Assembly (NCBI GenBank): GCA_035548175.1
Contig: DASZTO010000034.1
Span: 5,811-69,810, forward strand
Direction of reading: 5' to 3'
Origin: CALCHA01 sp035548175
GTDB lineage: Bacteria > Planctomycetota > Phycisphaerae > WQYP01
DNA: 64,000 nt
Shown here in pieces: positions 51,816 to 60,440 of this stretch (within the stretch, counting starts at the first letter, position 1; every line of letters begins with the position of its first letter). The translations under genes were made by a program, and so were the position numbers. Below the pieces are notes generated by a model that was given only the letters and a program-made list of their open reading frames with translations, searched no databases and was not told the origin of the DNA.

Positions 51816-52473
51816 ACCCCACTCCACGAACCGTGTGTATCAGCCGCCGCGAGGCGTCGTTGTCCACCTTCTCCCTCAGCCGGCACATGCGCGCTTCCAC
51901 CACGTTCGTCTGCGGATCGAAATTGTAATCCCACACGTTCTTCACAATCATCATCTTCGATACCACACGCCCCGCGTTGCGCATCAGAAACTCCAGTAAC
52001 GCAAATTCCCGCGGCTGCAGCTCGATCCGCTGCTGGTTCCGCCGGACTTCCCGCGTGATCCGGTCGATCGACAGCGGGCCCACGGACAAAAACGTCGCCT
52101 CCGCCGTCCCCGACGCCCGCCGCAGCATCGACTGCAGCCGCGCTACCAGCTCGGCAAACGCGAACGGCTTCGTCAGGTAGTCATCCCCGCCCGTCTGCAA
52201 CCCCCGCACCCGGTCATCCACCGTGTGCTTCGCGCTCAAAATCAGCACCGGCGTCATGATCCGCAGCCGCCGCAGCCGTTCGATCAGCCGCAGTCCGTCC
52301 AGGTGCGGAAGCATCAGGTCCATCACGATCGCGTCGTACGATTGCCGCGTCGCCGCATCCAGCCCCTCCAGCCCGTCCCGCGCGTGCTCCACCTGAAAAC
52401 CCGCATGCGCAAGTCCCTCCTGCAGCGAATCGGCGATCTGCGCGTCGTCTTCGACAATGAGAATTCTGGCCAT
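51793..52473 (-). CDS. OmpR/CusR-family response regulator
   Basis: A 226-residue regulator with receiver and winged-helix domains. ILIVEDDAQIADSL holds the acidic pocket, D52 in VMDLMLPHLDG is the phosphorylation site and the Lys in DDYLTKPF completes it. The DNA-binding domain reads RIELQPREFALLEFLMRNAG and TNVVEARMCRLREKVD. GRVVSKMMIVKNVWDYNFDP is typical of the CusR/CopR branch, so metal or envelope stress is a reasonable guess. First gene of the pair with the histidine kinase. Confidence 0.94.
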   Translation of the reverse strand: MARILIVEDDAQIADSLQEGLAHAGFQVEHARDGLEGLDAATRQSYDAIVMDLMLPHLDGLRLIERLRRLRIMTPVLILSAKHTVDDRVRGLQTGGDDYLTKPFAFAELVARLQSMLRRASGTAEATFLSVGPLSIDRITREVRRNQQRIELQPREFALLEFLMRNAGRVVSKMMIVKNVWDYNFDPQTNVVEARMCRLREKVDNDASRRLIHTVRGVGYVLRSDA

Positions 52474-52709
52474 AGCGCTCGCTGCGCCGCGCGAACTCCA
52501 GGCAGCGCGAGCGGCGGCGTGCGCGCGGGCTGCTGCCTCAAAAAAGCCTGTCCTGATCGCGCCACTCTAACCCCTCTCTCCCTCAATTCCCAAGCTGCAT
52601 TGCATATATTGCCAATTTGTCATTTTCCCGCCACGCCGCCGTCACCCTCCACCCCTTAGCATCGCTCCGTCCTTCCATCAGCGCAACCGCCTTCTCGGGA
52701 GGTCCCCTC

Positions 52710-53000
52710 ATGCTCTTTCAGCGACGCCCGCCCTCGCGCGCACCTTCGCACGCCCACGCCCCCTGGGCACAACAGTTCGGCGATGAAGTCATGATCGACC
52801 ACGTGCCCCTCGCCTGGGCCGAAGAACTCCTCAACCATCTCCTCGCCGCCGGATTCGATGGCCGCCGCGGTGGACCCATCGGCACCGAACGCCCCCCCGG
52901 CGCCGGCGAAGTCGTCCTCCACGTCCACAACGCCAGCGTCCGCGTCGTCCGCCGCGCCCTCGACGCCTTCCTCCGCTTCCGCAAGGACAAACCGCGCTAA
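52710..53000 (+). CDS. Hypothetical protein of 96 residues
   Basis: ATG 52710 (MLFQRRPPSRAPSHAHAPWA) follows GGGAGGT at 52697-52703 at a good distance; the longer frame to 52617 is unsupported. The protein has a basic, His/Pro-rich N-terminus, then a compact part (VMIDHVPLAWAEELLNHLLA, EVVLHVHNASVRVVRRALDA) that looks like an alpha/beta fold. No family is recognised. It is convergent with argH, with 3 bases between. Confidence 0.6.
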   Translation: MLFQRRPPSRAPSHAHAPWAQQFGDEVMIDHVPLAWAEELLNHLLAAGFDGRRGGPIGTERPPGAGEVVLHVHNASVRVVRRALDAFLRFRKDKPR

Positions 53001-53003
53001 ACC

Positions 53004-54392
53004 TCACCCCAGCGCCTTGCGCCACCGCTTGATCTGCGCCGCAAGCTGCTTCAGCCCCCCGGCCCCTTCCGACCGATACCGCTCAATCACCCGCGCCGCA
53101 CCCAGCGCCTCATACACATCCTCCCCGATCGCCGGCGACTGCCCCCGCATCTCCTCCAGCGAAAGCTCCCCCAGCCGCTTCAACCCCCGCCGATCGCACA
53201 ACCCCACCAGGCTCCCCACCACATGATGCGCCGTCCGGAACGGCACCCCCTTCTCCACCAGATACTCCGCCATCACCGTCGCATCGCTGAACCCTTCATC
53301 CAGCCGCTCCGCAATGCGCTCCGCCTGCACCGTCGTGTTCAACACGATCGCCGCCGCCATCGTCAAACACGCATCCACCGTGTCATACGCGAAAAACAAA
53401 TACCGCTTGTCCTCCTGCATGTCCCGGTTGTACGCCAGCGGCTGCCCCTTCATCATCGTCAGCAGCGCCACCAACTGCCCATACACGCCCCCCGTCTTCC
53501 CGCGAATCAATTCCAGCATGTCCGGATTCCGCTTCTGCGGCATCATGCTCGACCCCGTCGTAAACGCATCCGCAATCTTCAAAAACCCGAACTCCGTCGA
53601 CACATACAAAATCCACTGCTCCGCCCACCGCGAAAGATGCATCGCGATCATCGACAGATCGAACGCCAGCTCGCACAGAAAATCCCGGTCCGAAATCGAA
53701 TCCAGCGAATTCCCCGTGATCCCCTCCATCCCCAACAGCTCCGCCGTCTTCCGCCGATCGATCGGCAACGTCGATCCGCCCACAGCTCCCGCCCCCAGCG
53801 GCGAAATGTTGATCCGCTCCAGGCAATCCACCAGCCGGCCCTTGTCCCGCTGCAGCATCTCCACATACGCCAGCATCTCATGCCCCGCCGCGATCGGCTG
53901 CGCACGCTGCAAATGCGTGAACGACGGCATCGGCGACGCCCCCTGCTCCGCCGCCATCTTCACGAACGCCCGCTGCAGGTCCGTGATCTTCTCCGCCAGG
54001 CCGCCCGCCCCCGCAATCGCCTCCCGGCACCACAACCGAATGTCCAGCGCCACCTGGTCGTTCCGCGAACGCGCCGTGTGCAACCGCCGCCCCGGCTCGC
54101 CAATCCGCTCGATCAGCGCCGCCTCCACCGCCATGTGAATGTCTTCCTGCGTCACATCAAAAACAAATTTCCCCGACTCGATATCCGCCAGAATCCCCAG
54201 CAGCCCCCCCTTGATCGCCGCCAGATCCTTCTTCGAGAGCAGCCCCACCGATTGCAGCATCGTCGCATGCGCGATCGACCCCAGAATGTCATGCCGCGCC
54301 AGCCGCCGGTCGAACGAAAGCGATTCCACAAACGAAACCGCCAGCGCATCCTGCGCCGCCCCAATCCGTGCCTGCCATGATTTATTCGCCAT
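53004..54392 (-). CDS. argH: Argininosuccinate lyase
   Basis: Cleaves argininosuccinate to arginine and fumarate in arginine synthesis. The 462-residue protein has HTARSRNDQVALDIRLW near 112-128, TFTHLQRAQP-type motif (SFTHLQRAQPIAAGHEML) and the superfamily signature GSSMMPQKRNPD with the catalytic Ser. Start ATG 54392 (MANKSWQARIGAAQDALAVS) is at the beginning of homology; the frame is open about 790 bases further only because it runs antisense through the CHAD gene. No other arg gene lies in the window. Divergent from the CHAD gene across 99 bases. Confidence 0.96.
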   Translation of the reverse strand: MANKSWQARIGAAQDALAVSFVESLSFDRRLARHDILGSIAHATMLQSVGLLSKKDLAAIKGGLLGILADIESGKFVFDVTQEDIHMAVEAALIERIGEPGRRLHTARSRNDQVALDIRLWCREAIAGAGGLAEKITDLQRAFVKMAAEQGASPMPSFTHLQRAQPIAAGHEMLAYVEMLQRDKGRLVDCLERINISPLGAGAVGGSTLPIDRRKTAELLGMEGITGNSLDSISDRDFLCELAFDLSMIAMHLSRWAEQWILYVSTEFGFLKIADAFTTGSSMMPQKRNPDMLELIRGKTGGVYGQLVALLTMMKGQPLAYNRDMQEDKRYLFFAYDTVDACLTMAAAIVLNTTVQAERIAERLDEGFSDATVMAEYLVEKGVPFRTAHHVVGSLVGLCDRRGLKRLGELSLEEMRGQSPAIGEDVYEALGAARVIERYRSEGAGGLKQLAAQIKRWRKALG

Positions 54393-54491
54393 GCGTCTGC
54401 CCCGCCTGTGTAGAAAGCGACGCATTATACGAACCGCCTGCGCCCGCGGCGCGGGGTTTCCCTCCGACCGCCTCGCGCATAGCATGTCCCC

Positions 54492-55310
54492 ATGCCCTCC
54501 ACCCGCCAAAAGCTTCACCGCCCCCTCCCCCGCGCGATCGAAGACCGCCACACCGCTCTCCTCGCACTGCTCGAAAACGCCGCCGCCCTCGGCGTCGATG
54601 CCGTCCACGACATCCGCGTCTCCCTCCGCCGCCTCGAAGAAGCCGCACGACTCCTCCCCGACGATCCCGGCAAATCCCTCATCAAACCCGCCTTCCGAAA
54701 AGTCCGCCGCGCCTGCGGAGACATCCGCGACGCCGACGTCATGGCCGATCACCTCCGCGCCGCCCCCATGCCCCCCTCCCTCACACGCCGCGCCCACGCC
54801 CTCGCCGTCCGCCTCAAAGCCCAACGCCCCGCCCTCGCCGCCAAATTGCGCCAACTCCTCGCCGCAAAATCCTTCGCCACCGCCCTCTCTCTGCTCCTGC
54901 CCGCCACCCTCGAATACGCGCGCTACGCCGAAAAATCCCTCCAACGCCGCGCGAAAAAACGCCGCAAATCCCTCCGCCACGCACTCCAACTCGCCGCCGA
55001 CAAGCAAACCCCCGACGCCCTCCACGCCGCACGCATCGCCGCCAAAAAACTCCGCTACCTCCTCGAACTCGCCGCCGACACCGGCGACAAAAATGCCCGC
55101 AAAGAAGCCAAATCCCTCAAACACCTGCAAAAAATCGCCGGCCAACACCACGACACCCACGTCCTGCTGGCACGCCTGCACAAATCAACAGACGAAGCCG
55201 CGGAATCCCCCTCGGTCGCCAAATGGAATCACCAGCAGCAGCGAGCCCAGACCCAACGCGCCGCCGCCTTCTTCGCCGCCGCCCTCGCCTGGGAAGAAAC
55301 CTTCACCTGA
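54492..55310 (+). CDS. CHAD domain protein (polyphosphate-binding helical protein)
   Basis: CHAD domains are conserved alpha-helical bundles rich in His, Arg and Lys that bind polyphosphate. The 272-residue protein shows the two typical helices with HDIRVSLRRLEEAARLL near 37-53 and its repeat HAARIAAKKLRYLLELAADT near 180-199, plus many Arg/Lys such as YAEKSLQRRAKKRRKSLRHA. Its presence together with a Ppx protein in this window points to polyphosphate metabolism. It has no CYTH partner domain. Confidence 0.88.
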   Translation: MPSTRQKLHRPLPRAIEDRHTALLALLENAAALGVDAVHDIRVSLRRLEEAARLLPDDPGKSLIKPAFRKVRRACGDIRDADVMADHLRAAPMPPSLTRRAHALAVRLKAQRPALAAKLRQLLAAKSFATALSLLLPATLEYARYAEKSLQRRAKKRRKSLRHALQLAADKQTPDALHAARIAAKKLRYLLELAADTGDKNARKEAKSLKHLQKIAGQHHDTHVLLARLHKSTDEAAESPSVAKWNHQQQRAQTQRAAAFFAAALAWEETFT

Positions 55311-55336
55311 AATCCATTCCCACGATTCGTATGACT

Positions 55337-55586
55337 ATCTCGAAACGTCTTCCTTCGCCGACAACATTCTCCCGCCCCCAATCCAATCATCCGCGTCCAT
55401 CCGCGACCATCCGCGGCCACTCCCCGCTCCATCCAATCCCACCACCCAAATTCGTGTAAATTCGTGTGCATTCGTGGACAATTCCCGTCATCGTCTTTCG
55501 TGCCCTTCGTGCCTTTCGTGGCCATTTACGTCGTCGTCGGGGGGGGGCGGTCGGTTCCTCCCTGCTCTCCTTGTCCTCCGTGGTTG
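55337..55586 (-). repeat. Dispersed modular repeat, full-length copy 2
   Basis: In reverse complement this carries blocks A-G of copy 1 in the same order: AACCACGGAGGACAAGGAGA; a C-run with GACGACGACG; TAAATGGCCACGAAAGGCAC; GGAATTGTCCACGAATGCAC and ACGAATTTACACG; TGGTGGGATTGGATGG; GTGGCCGCGGATGGTCGCGG; TTGTCGGCGAAGGAAGACGT and TTCGAGAT. Its length (about 250 bases) is close to copy 1. It starts some 25 bases after the NUDIX stop codon in the sense of that gene and ends before the CHAD stop. Confidence 0.85.
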
Positions 55587-55608
55587 ATCTTCCCACCTCC
55601 CAGTGCCA

Positions 55609-56145
55609 TTACCGTCCCGTCGCGCCCAGATCAATCTCCAAAAGCGCCGCCGCCGACCCCGGCCGCCGCAACTGCTCCAGCAAAATCCCCAACGCCTCCC
55701 GCTGCGTCCGCCACATGAACTTCTCCCCGATCTCCCCCTCCCCCACCCACCGCGCCCCATCATGCTCCTCGTTCAACCGCACCTCCGCCTCACGCCCCAC
55801 CTCCACCCCAAACACCGGCATCAGCAGCACCGCATCCGTCGGCCGAAAATAAAACGTCTCCAGATACTCCACCTGAAACATCCGCGCCGGCACAAGCCCC
55901 GTCTCCTCCCGCAACTCCCGCAACGCCGCCACCACCGCCGTCTCCCGCCCCTCCGGCCCCGCCGCATCCATCTCCACCCCCCCATACACCGTCTGCCACA
56001 ACCCCGCATGCCCCCGCGCCTTCGCCGACCGCCGAATCTGCAAAAACTCATACAGCCGCTCCCCCGCGCACCCCGCCCCCCCCGTCCCCCCCACCCGAAA
56101 CACGTACACCGCAATCGCCGTAGGCCGTATCACCGGAACACCCAT
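55609..56145 (-). CDS. NUDIX hydrolase
   Basis: A 178-residue pyrophosphohydrolase. The NUDIX box is seen as GPEGRETAVVAALRELREET followed by GL, with the REUxEExGU core intact; the first Gly is one residue nearer than in the strict consensus. Surrounding strands (AIAVYVFRVGG, WQTVYGGVEMDAAG) and FYFRPTDAVLLMPVFGVEV resemble dATP/NTP pyrophosphohydrolases of the MutT group. Start ATG 56145 follows GAGGAGG. Substrate unknown. Confidence 0.88.
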   Translation of the reverse strand: MGVPVIRPTAIAVYVFRVGGTGGAGCAGERLYEFLQIRRSAKARGHAGLWQTVYGGVEMDAAGPEGRETAVVAALRELREETGLVPARMFQVEYLETFYFRPTDAVLLMPVFGVEVGREAEVRLNEEHDGARWVGEGEIGEKFMWRTQREALGILLEQLRRPGSAAALLEIDLGATGR

Positions 56146-56336
56146 CACCACGCCTCCTCAAAATTCCCACGCCCTTCTAACACGAACCCCCGCCCCATAA
56201 AAGACGCGCACGTGGCATGGGCGCCCCGCCCATGACGGCCCGCAGGCCGCACCTCGACCGGCCAATACGCACGTCCCTCCTCAGAAAAAAAATCCGATAA
56301 CATGTCTGCGCCGCCCCCGCACCGTACATTGTCTCC

Positions 56337-59201
56337 ATGATGCCACACCCCGACCCCACTTCCCTCCCCGACCCCGCCCTCCTCGCGCAATTCCTCCACG
56401 AAGGCCAAAACTCCCCCGCCTTCGCCGAACTCGCCCGCCGCCACGCCAACCTCGTCTACGCCGCCGCCCATCGCCTCGCCCCCCAAGATGCCGACGACAT
56501 CACCCAGGCCGTCTTCCTCCTCCTCGCCCGCAAAGCCCACTCCCTCCGCAAAGAGCACTCCCTCGCCCCCTGGCTTTACAAAGCCACCCGCTACTGCGCC
56601 CTCAACGCTCGCAAACTCCGCCGCCGCCGCGAACACCACGAACGCCTCGCAGGTGCCGCCATGCCCACCCAATCCCCCGCGCCCCACGCCGACCTCTCCC
56701 CCCTCGCCGCCCTCCTCGATGAAGCCCTCGCCAAACTCCCTCCCTCCGAACGCGCCGCCGTCCTCCTCCGCCACCTCCAAAACAAATCCGTCGAACAAAC
56801 CGCCGCCCACCTCGCCATCTCCCCCGCCGCCGCCGGCAAACGCGCCCTCCGCGGCCTCGAAAAAATCCGCGCCTTCTTCACCAACCGCGGCTTCCCCGTC
56901 GCCGCCGCCGCCCTCGCCACCGCACTCGCCGCCGAATCCGCGCGCAGCGCCCCGCCCGCCCTCCTCGCCTCCCTCACCGCCTCGCCCTCCGCCACCGCCG
57001 CCACACTCGCCGCCGTAACCGCCAAAACCCTTTCCGGAGCCGCCATGAAACTCACCGCCCTCCTCTCCGCTTCCGCCGCCGCCATCGCCCTCTGGGCCGC
57101 CTCCCTCGCCCACGCCCAGCATCCCCCAGCCCCCATCACCGCCGCCGCCCCCGCCGCCGTCGCCACATCCCCTGCCCCCGCGCCCACCGGCGACCTCGTC
57201 GTCGCTTCCTACGCCCTCCTCCTCGAACAACCCGCCGCCGACCGCCTCCGCGCCCTCTCCACTCCCATCCCTCCAGGCGCCGGCCAATCCAACTTCTACG
57301 AGCTCCGCACCGCCCACATGGCCGATATCCGCAAGCTCCTCCACGATTCCGCCCACAACCCCAACTACGCCATGGCCTATGACTTCCCCGAACAGCTCCC
57401 CGCCAATCCGCCCCCCTGGCAAGGCAAATGGGGCTGGCAGGAATTCAACATGCAGCAGTTCGCCCACGACCACTTCTCCACCTACATCTCCGCCAACCTC
57501 GGCGAACCCTGGGCCCAGCAAGCCCCCGGCACCGCCGAACTCCAGAACAACCTCGCCCACCTCTCCCTCAACTTCGACAACCAGCAGGTCCAGCAGGCCG
57601 TCTACATCCTCAACGCCGATTTCTCCACCCAAACCACCGACATCCCCTGGCTCCAAACCAAAGCCTCCATCCACTGGACCGGCGACCTCACCCCCGGCGA
57701 TGCCTTCCTCGCCCTAGGCGCCGTCAAACAAATGCCCAACACCCCCCTCACCATCGTCGCCCTCTGCGAAACCGCCCGCATCCCCGCCGAAGAAGCCCAA
57801 TTTCTCACGACCTGCCAGGACACCAACCGCTGGCTCGCCGAAGGCCCCGAAGGCCTCCGCCGCGATGCCGATCTCGCCCTCGTCTGGGGTTACGCCAACC
57901 GCCTCCCTCATTCCGAAGAACGCGCCGTCGAACGCCGCTGGACCCGCACCATCTCCCGCGGCCTCAAAGTCTCCCTCGACGCCATCGGCGATTCCTCCCG
58001 CTCCCCCTTCATCTGGTGGGATCCCGCCGGCAACGCCACCGTCGCCACCCGCTACAACCCCATCGCCCCCGGCTCCCTCGCCCTCGCCCTCCACGTCGCC
58101 TCCCCAGACAACGACTCCGGCGATCCCTCCATCCCCGACACTGCCCGCTACGAATATCAGCAAATCCAATCCCTCCCCGCCGGTGCCTCAAAAGCCACCC
58201 TCTACATCGCCGGCCCCACCTGGACCGACCACCCCATCTCCCTCGGCCAAACTCTCACCCTCCCCACCGGCGAAACCGTCACCCTCCAAAAAATCCAGCC
58301 CATCGACGGCGGCCCCACCCTCGCCGAAATCCGTGGCGCCGTCGCCGCCCCAACCCAGGTCTCCATCGCCGCCATCACCAAGGACGGCAAACGCATCCTC
58401 GCCACCAGCGCCGAAAGAAATCGCACCCTCTTCGCCGCCGGCAACGACATCCCCCAATGGACACGCGACGACGCCAACGTCTTCGTCAAACCCGCCGACG
58501 TCGATCACTGGGTCCTGTGCACCCGCAAGCGCCAAGCCGTCACCTTCGACCACTTCGCCCTCCGCCCCCAGGCCGATCCCGCCGACGCCAAACTCGACTC
58601 CGGCGAACTCCACGCCGCCCACCTCCTCGCCTCCACCGACCTCTCCCTCAAAAACGGTCAGCGAGAAGCCGACCGCCTCGACGACCTCGACGCACTCCCC
58701 CGTGATCCCGCCACCCCCATGGGCGCCATGCACCTCCTCGTCGACGCCGCCGCCACCGGCAATCCGCTCGAAGTGCAAAAGTACCTCACCGGCTCCAACC
58801 CCCAAACCGTCGCCGCCGCCGCCCAAGCTCTCGCCGCCATGGGTGCCGCCTATTGCCGCGCCGAGAAAAAGTTCGGCCGCGTCCCCCTCTCCGAAGCCGC
58901 CGAAGACCAGGGCCAATCCTTCGCCCTCGAAGAATCCTTCCTCGGCAACCCCTGGAAAATCGATCCCACAGGTACCACCGCCACCACCAGCGCCCAACGC
59001 CTCCTCCGCACCCCCAAAAGCGACCTCTGGAAATACGATGTCGACTCCCTCTCCGCCCAACCCCCCGCCGCCTTCCAGGCCCGCCTCAAAGCCCTCACCA
59101 CCGCCGCCAACGCCCTCTCCGCCGACCTCGACGCCAACAAAATCCCCACCCCCACCGCCGCCGCCGACCGCTTCACCCAAATGATGCAACAAGCCCCCTG
59201 A
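56337..59201 (+). CDS. ECF sigma factor fused to a transmembrane/signal segment and a large exported domain
   Basis: A 954-residue fusion. Residues 20-100 are sigma region 2 (QNSPAFAELARRHANLVYAA, DADDITQAVFLLLARKAHSL); 125-190 are region 4 (LPPSERAAVLLRHLQNKSVE, HLAISPAAAGKRALRGLEKI). After an Ala-rich linker (190-236) comes MKLTALLSASAAAIALWAAS, which resembles a signal peptide or helix, then about 700 residues with a long soluble domain (ASIHWTGDLTPGDAFLALGA, TLTLPTGETVTLQKIQPIDG). Sigma factors with such extensions are known in planctomycetes and relatives. An internal ATG at 57045, with GGAG 5 bases upstream, could yield the second half alone. Confidence 0.85.
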   Translation: MMPHPDPTSLPDPALLAQFLHEGQNSPAFAELARRHANLVYAAAHRLAPQDADDITQAVFLLLARKAHSLRKEHSLAPWLYKATRYCALNARKLRRRREHHERLAGAAMPTQSPAPHADLSPLAALLDEALAKLPPSERAAVLLRHLQNKSVEQTAAHLAISPAAAGKRALRGLEKIRAFFTNRGFPVAAAALATALAAESARSAPPALLASLTASPSATAATLAAVTAKTLSGAAMKLTALLSASAAAIALWAASLAHAQHPPAPITAAAPAAVATSPAPAPTGDLVVASYALLLEQPAADRLRALSTPIPPGAGQSNFYELRTAHMADIRKLLHDSAHNPNYAMAYDFPEQLPANPPPWQGKWGWQEFNMQQFAHDHFSTYISANLGEPWAQQAPGTAELQNNLAHLSLNFDNQQVQQAVYILNADFSTQTTDIPWLQTKASIHWTGDLTPGDAFLALGAVKQMPNTPLTIVALCETARIPAEEAQFLTTCQDTNRWLAEGPEGLRRDADLALVWGYANRLPHSEERAVERRWTRTISRGLKVSLDAIGDSSRSPFIWWDPAGNATVATRYNPIAPGSLALALHVASPDNDSGDPSIPDTARYEYQQIQSLPAGASKATLYIAGPTWTDHPISLGQTLTLPTGETVTLQKIQPIDGGPTLAEIRGAVAAPTQVSIAAITKDGKRILATSAERNRTLFAAGNDIPQWTRDDANVFVKPADVDHWVLCTRKRQAVTFDHFALRPQADPADAKLDSGELHAAHLLASTDLSLKNGQREADRLDDLDALPRDPATPMGAMHLLVDAAATGNPLEVQKYLTGSNPQTVAAAAQALAAMGAAYCRAEKKFGRVPLSEAAEDQGQSFALEESFLGNPWKIDPTGTTATTSAQRLLRTPKSDLWKYDVDSLSAQPPAAFQARLKALTTAANALSADLDANKIPTPTAAADRFTQMMQQAP
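57036..57047 (+). promoter_or_regulatory. Internal ribosome site and ATG inside the sigma fusion gene
   Basis: GGAG at 57036-57039 lies 5 bases before the in-frame ATG 57045 (residue 237), which opens a signal-peptide-like sequence. It permits a separate exported product in addition to the full fusion. Confidence 0.4.
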
Positions 59202-59264
59202 CCCAGACCACAGGCCATTTACCCAACACTGCTTGATCTTCCATCCAATATCGCCGGCACTTCT

Positions 59265-59363
59265 GCCCCGGTAGGGGCCAAAAGCCTTTGGCCCACGGCA
59301 AGGCGACGCAGCCGCCGCAGCCGTGGGATGCTCATCAACATGAATGCTCGCCCCGGCAGGGGC
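59265..59363. repeat. Three-hairpin dispersed-type element
   Basis: Four perfect inverted repeats follow one another: GCCCCGGTAGGGGC (59265-59278), GGCCAAAAGCCTTTGGCC (59276-59293), CCCACGGC ... GCCGTGGG (59292-59299 with 59320-59327), and GCCCCGGCAGGGGC (59350-59363). The first and last units are near copies of each other, framing the block. It lies 3' of the sigma fusion gene. The architecture resembles REP/BIME-like palindromic elements; no second copy is in this window. Confidence 0.6.
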
Positions 59364-59399
59364 GAAAGCATGCCCCCGCTGCCGCAATCATCATGGTCG

Positions 59400-59885
59400 T
59401 CGACATGCGCCCCCGCGCATCGACCGGCGCCCAATTTCAGCCCGGAACCCGAACCGTGCGGCGCATCACGCCCCAGCGCATCCCCGTTACCGAACGAGCG
59501 AATCGCAATCACCAGCACAAACGAGAACCCCAGCGCCATCACCGCATGAAAAACCCGCCACCGGTGCCGCCGGTTCCACACCATGATGATCGGAAACACC
59601 ATCAGCCCCACCAGCGACAGCCACCCACGAAATTCCCCCGGATCGAACCACCGCGCCGACGGCCGCAACGCCGGCCCCCACAACCGCTTCACCCCAACCC
59701 TCCAACGCCGACTGCGCCACCGCATCCGTAAAATAATCCGTCGAATAGTCCACCGTGATCGCCCCCGGCCCCCGCGCCGCCAACTCCCGCAACCCCGCCA
59801 CCGTCCCCGCCGTCCGCTTCTGCCGCAACAACAACGCCACATCCCACCGCCGCAACTCGCGCGGATCCCGCACCCGCCCCGCCAC
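59400..59885 (-). pseudogene. Probable frameshifted remnant of a membrane protein gene
   Basis: On the minus strand GTG 59885 opens protein-like sequence (VRDPRELRRWDVALLLRQKR, GPGAITVDYSTDYFTDAVAQ). Near 59695 the good sequence moves to another frame by one base and continues KRLWGPALRPSARWFDPGEF, then GWLSLVGLMVFPIIMVWNRR and VFHAVMALGFSFVLVIAIRS, which is a plausible two-helix membrane part. Neither frame alone makes a full protein. The family is not recognised. A sequencing error rather than a true mutation cannot be excluded. Confidence 0.45.
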
Positions 59886-60042
59886 ATACCCCCCCCCACT
59901 CTACCCTCCCGCCTCCCCCGCACGCAGAAAACTCGCCACCCGGTTTCTCCGCCCCCACTCCCCCGCGCAAAAAAGAACCCCCAGCATCCGCCGGAGGTTC
60001 CACTTCAATCCCAGATGCTCGTCAAAAGTCCGTACCCCCCCA

Positions 60043-60303
60043 TCAATCGCGGCCCCCACGCAGCATCAATCCCAACAACACCCCAACCCCCAACGCAATC
60101 CCGATCGCATACCACGGATTCTCTTCAATGTACCCCTCCGTCGATTCCTTCACCTTCTTCGTCTTGTCCGCTGCGTACTCATACCCCTGCTGCGCGTACT
60201 GCTTCGCCTGCTGCGCATACTGCCCCGCCATCTCCTTCGCCTTGTCCGTCATGCTGCCTTGTTCTTCACTCATCCGGCCTGCTTCGGCCATGTTGTCCGC
60301 CAT
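60043..60303 (-). CDS. DUF883/ElaB-YqjD-like membrane-anchored protein
   Basis: An 86-residue protein with an amphipathic, Gln/Ala/Lys-rich helical part (AGQYAQQAKQYAQQGYEYAA) and a C-terminal helix ENPWYAIGIALGVGVLLGLM ending in RGGRD. That tail is the hallmark of the ElaB/YqjD family, which anchors in the inner membrane and can bind ribosomes in stationary phase in enterobacteria. Start ATG 60303 follows GGAGATGAG. Function here is inferred from the family. Confidence 0.85.
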   Translation of the reverse strand: MADNMAEAGRMSEEQGSMTDKAKEMAGQYAQQAKQYAQQGYEYAADKTKKVKESTEGYIEENPWYAIGIALGVGVLLGLMLRGGRD

Positions 60304-60440
60304 GACTCATCTCCTGTCAAAAGGGCTTCACTGATCCACGCCAGAGACGCACCTTTTCACGCCCCGGCCCTGTCCCCTTGCCTGGAAGCGAACCCTATGC
60401 CACAGACGAGCAGCTCCCTCCCAATCCCCACGCCTCCCCC

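Larger units (their letters stand above)
59202..60042. other. 840-base stretch without an intact gene
   Basis: Between the sigma fusion gene and the DUF883-like gene. It holds the hairpin element at 59265-59363, the frameshifted remnant at 59400-59885, and C/A-rich sequence from 59890 to 60042 in which nothing was identified. Confidence 0.6.

Noticed and set aside
54393..55181. N-terminal extension of the argininosuccinate lyase frame
   Set aside because: The extra 260 codons are antisense to the CHAD gene and Gly/Phe/Glu-rich. Homology to ArgH starts at ATG 54392.
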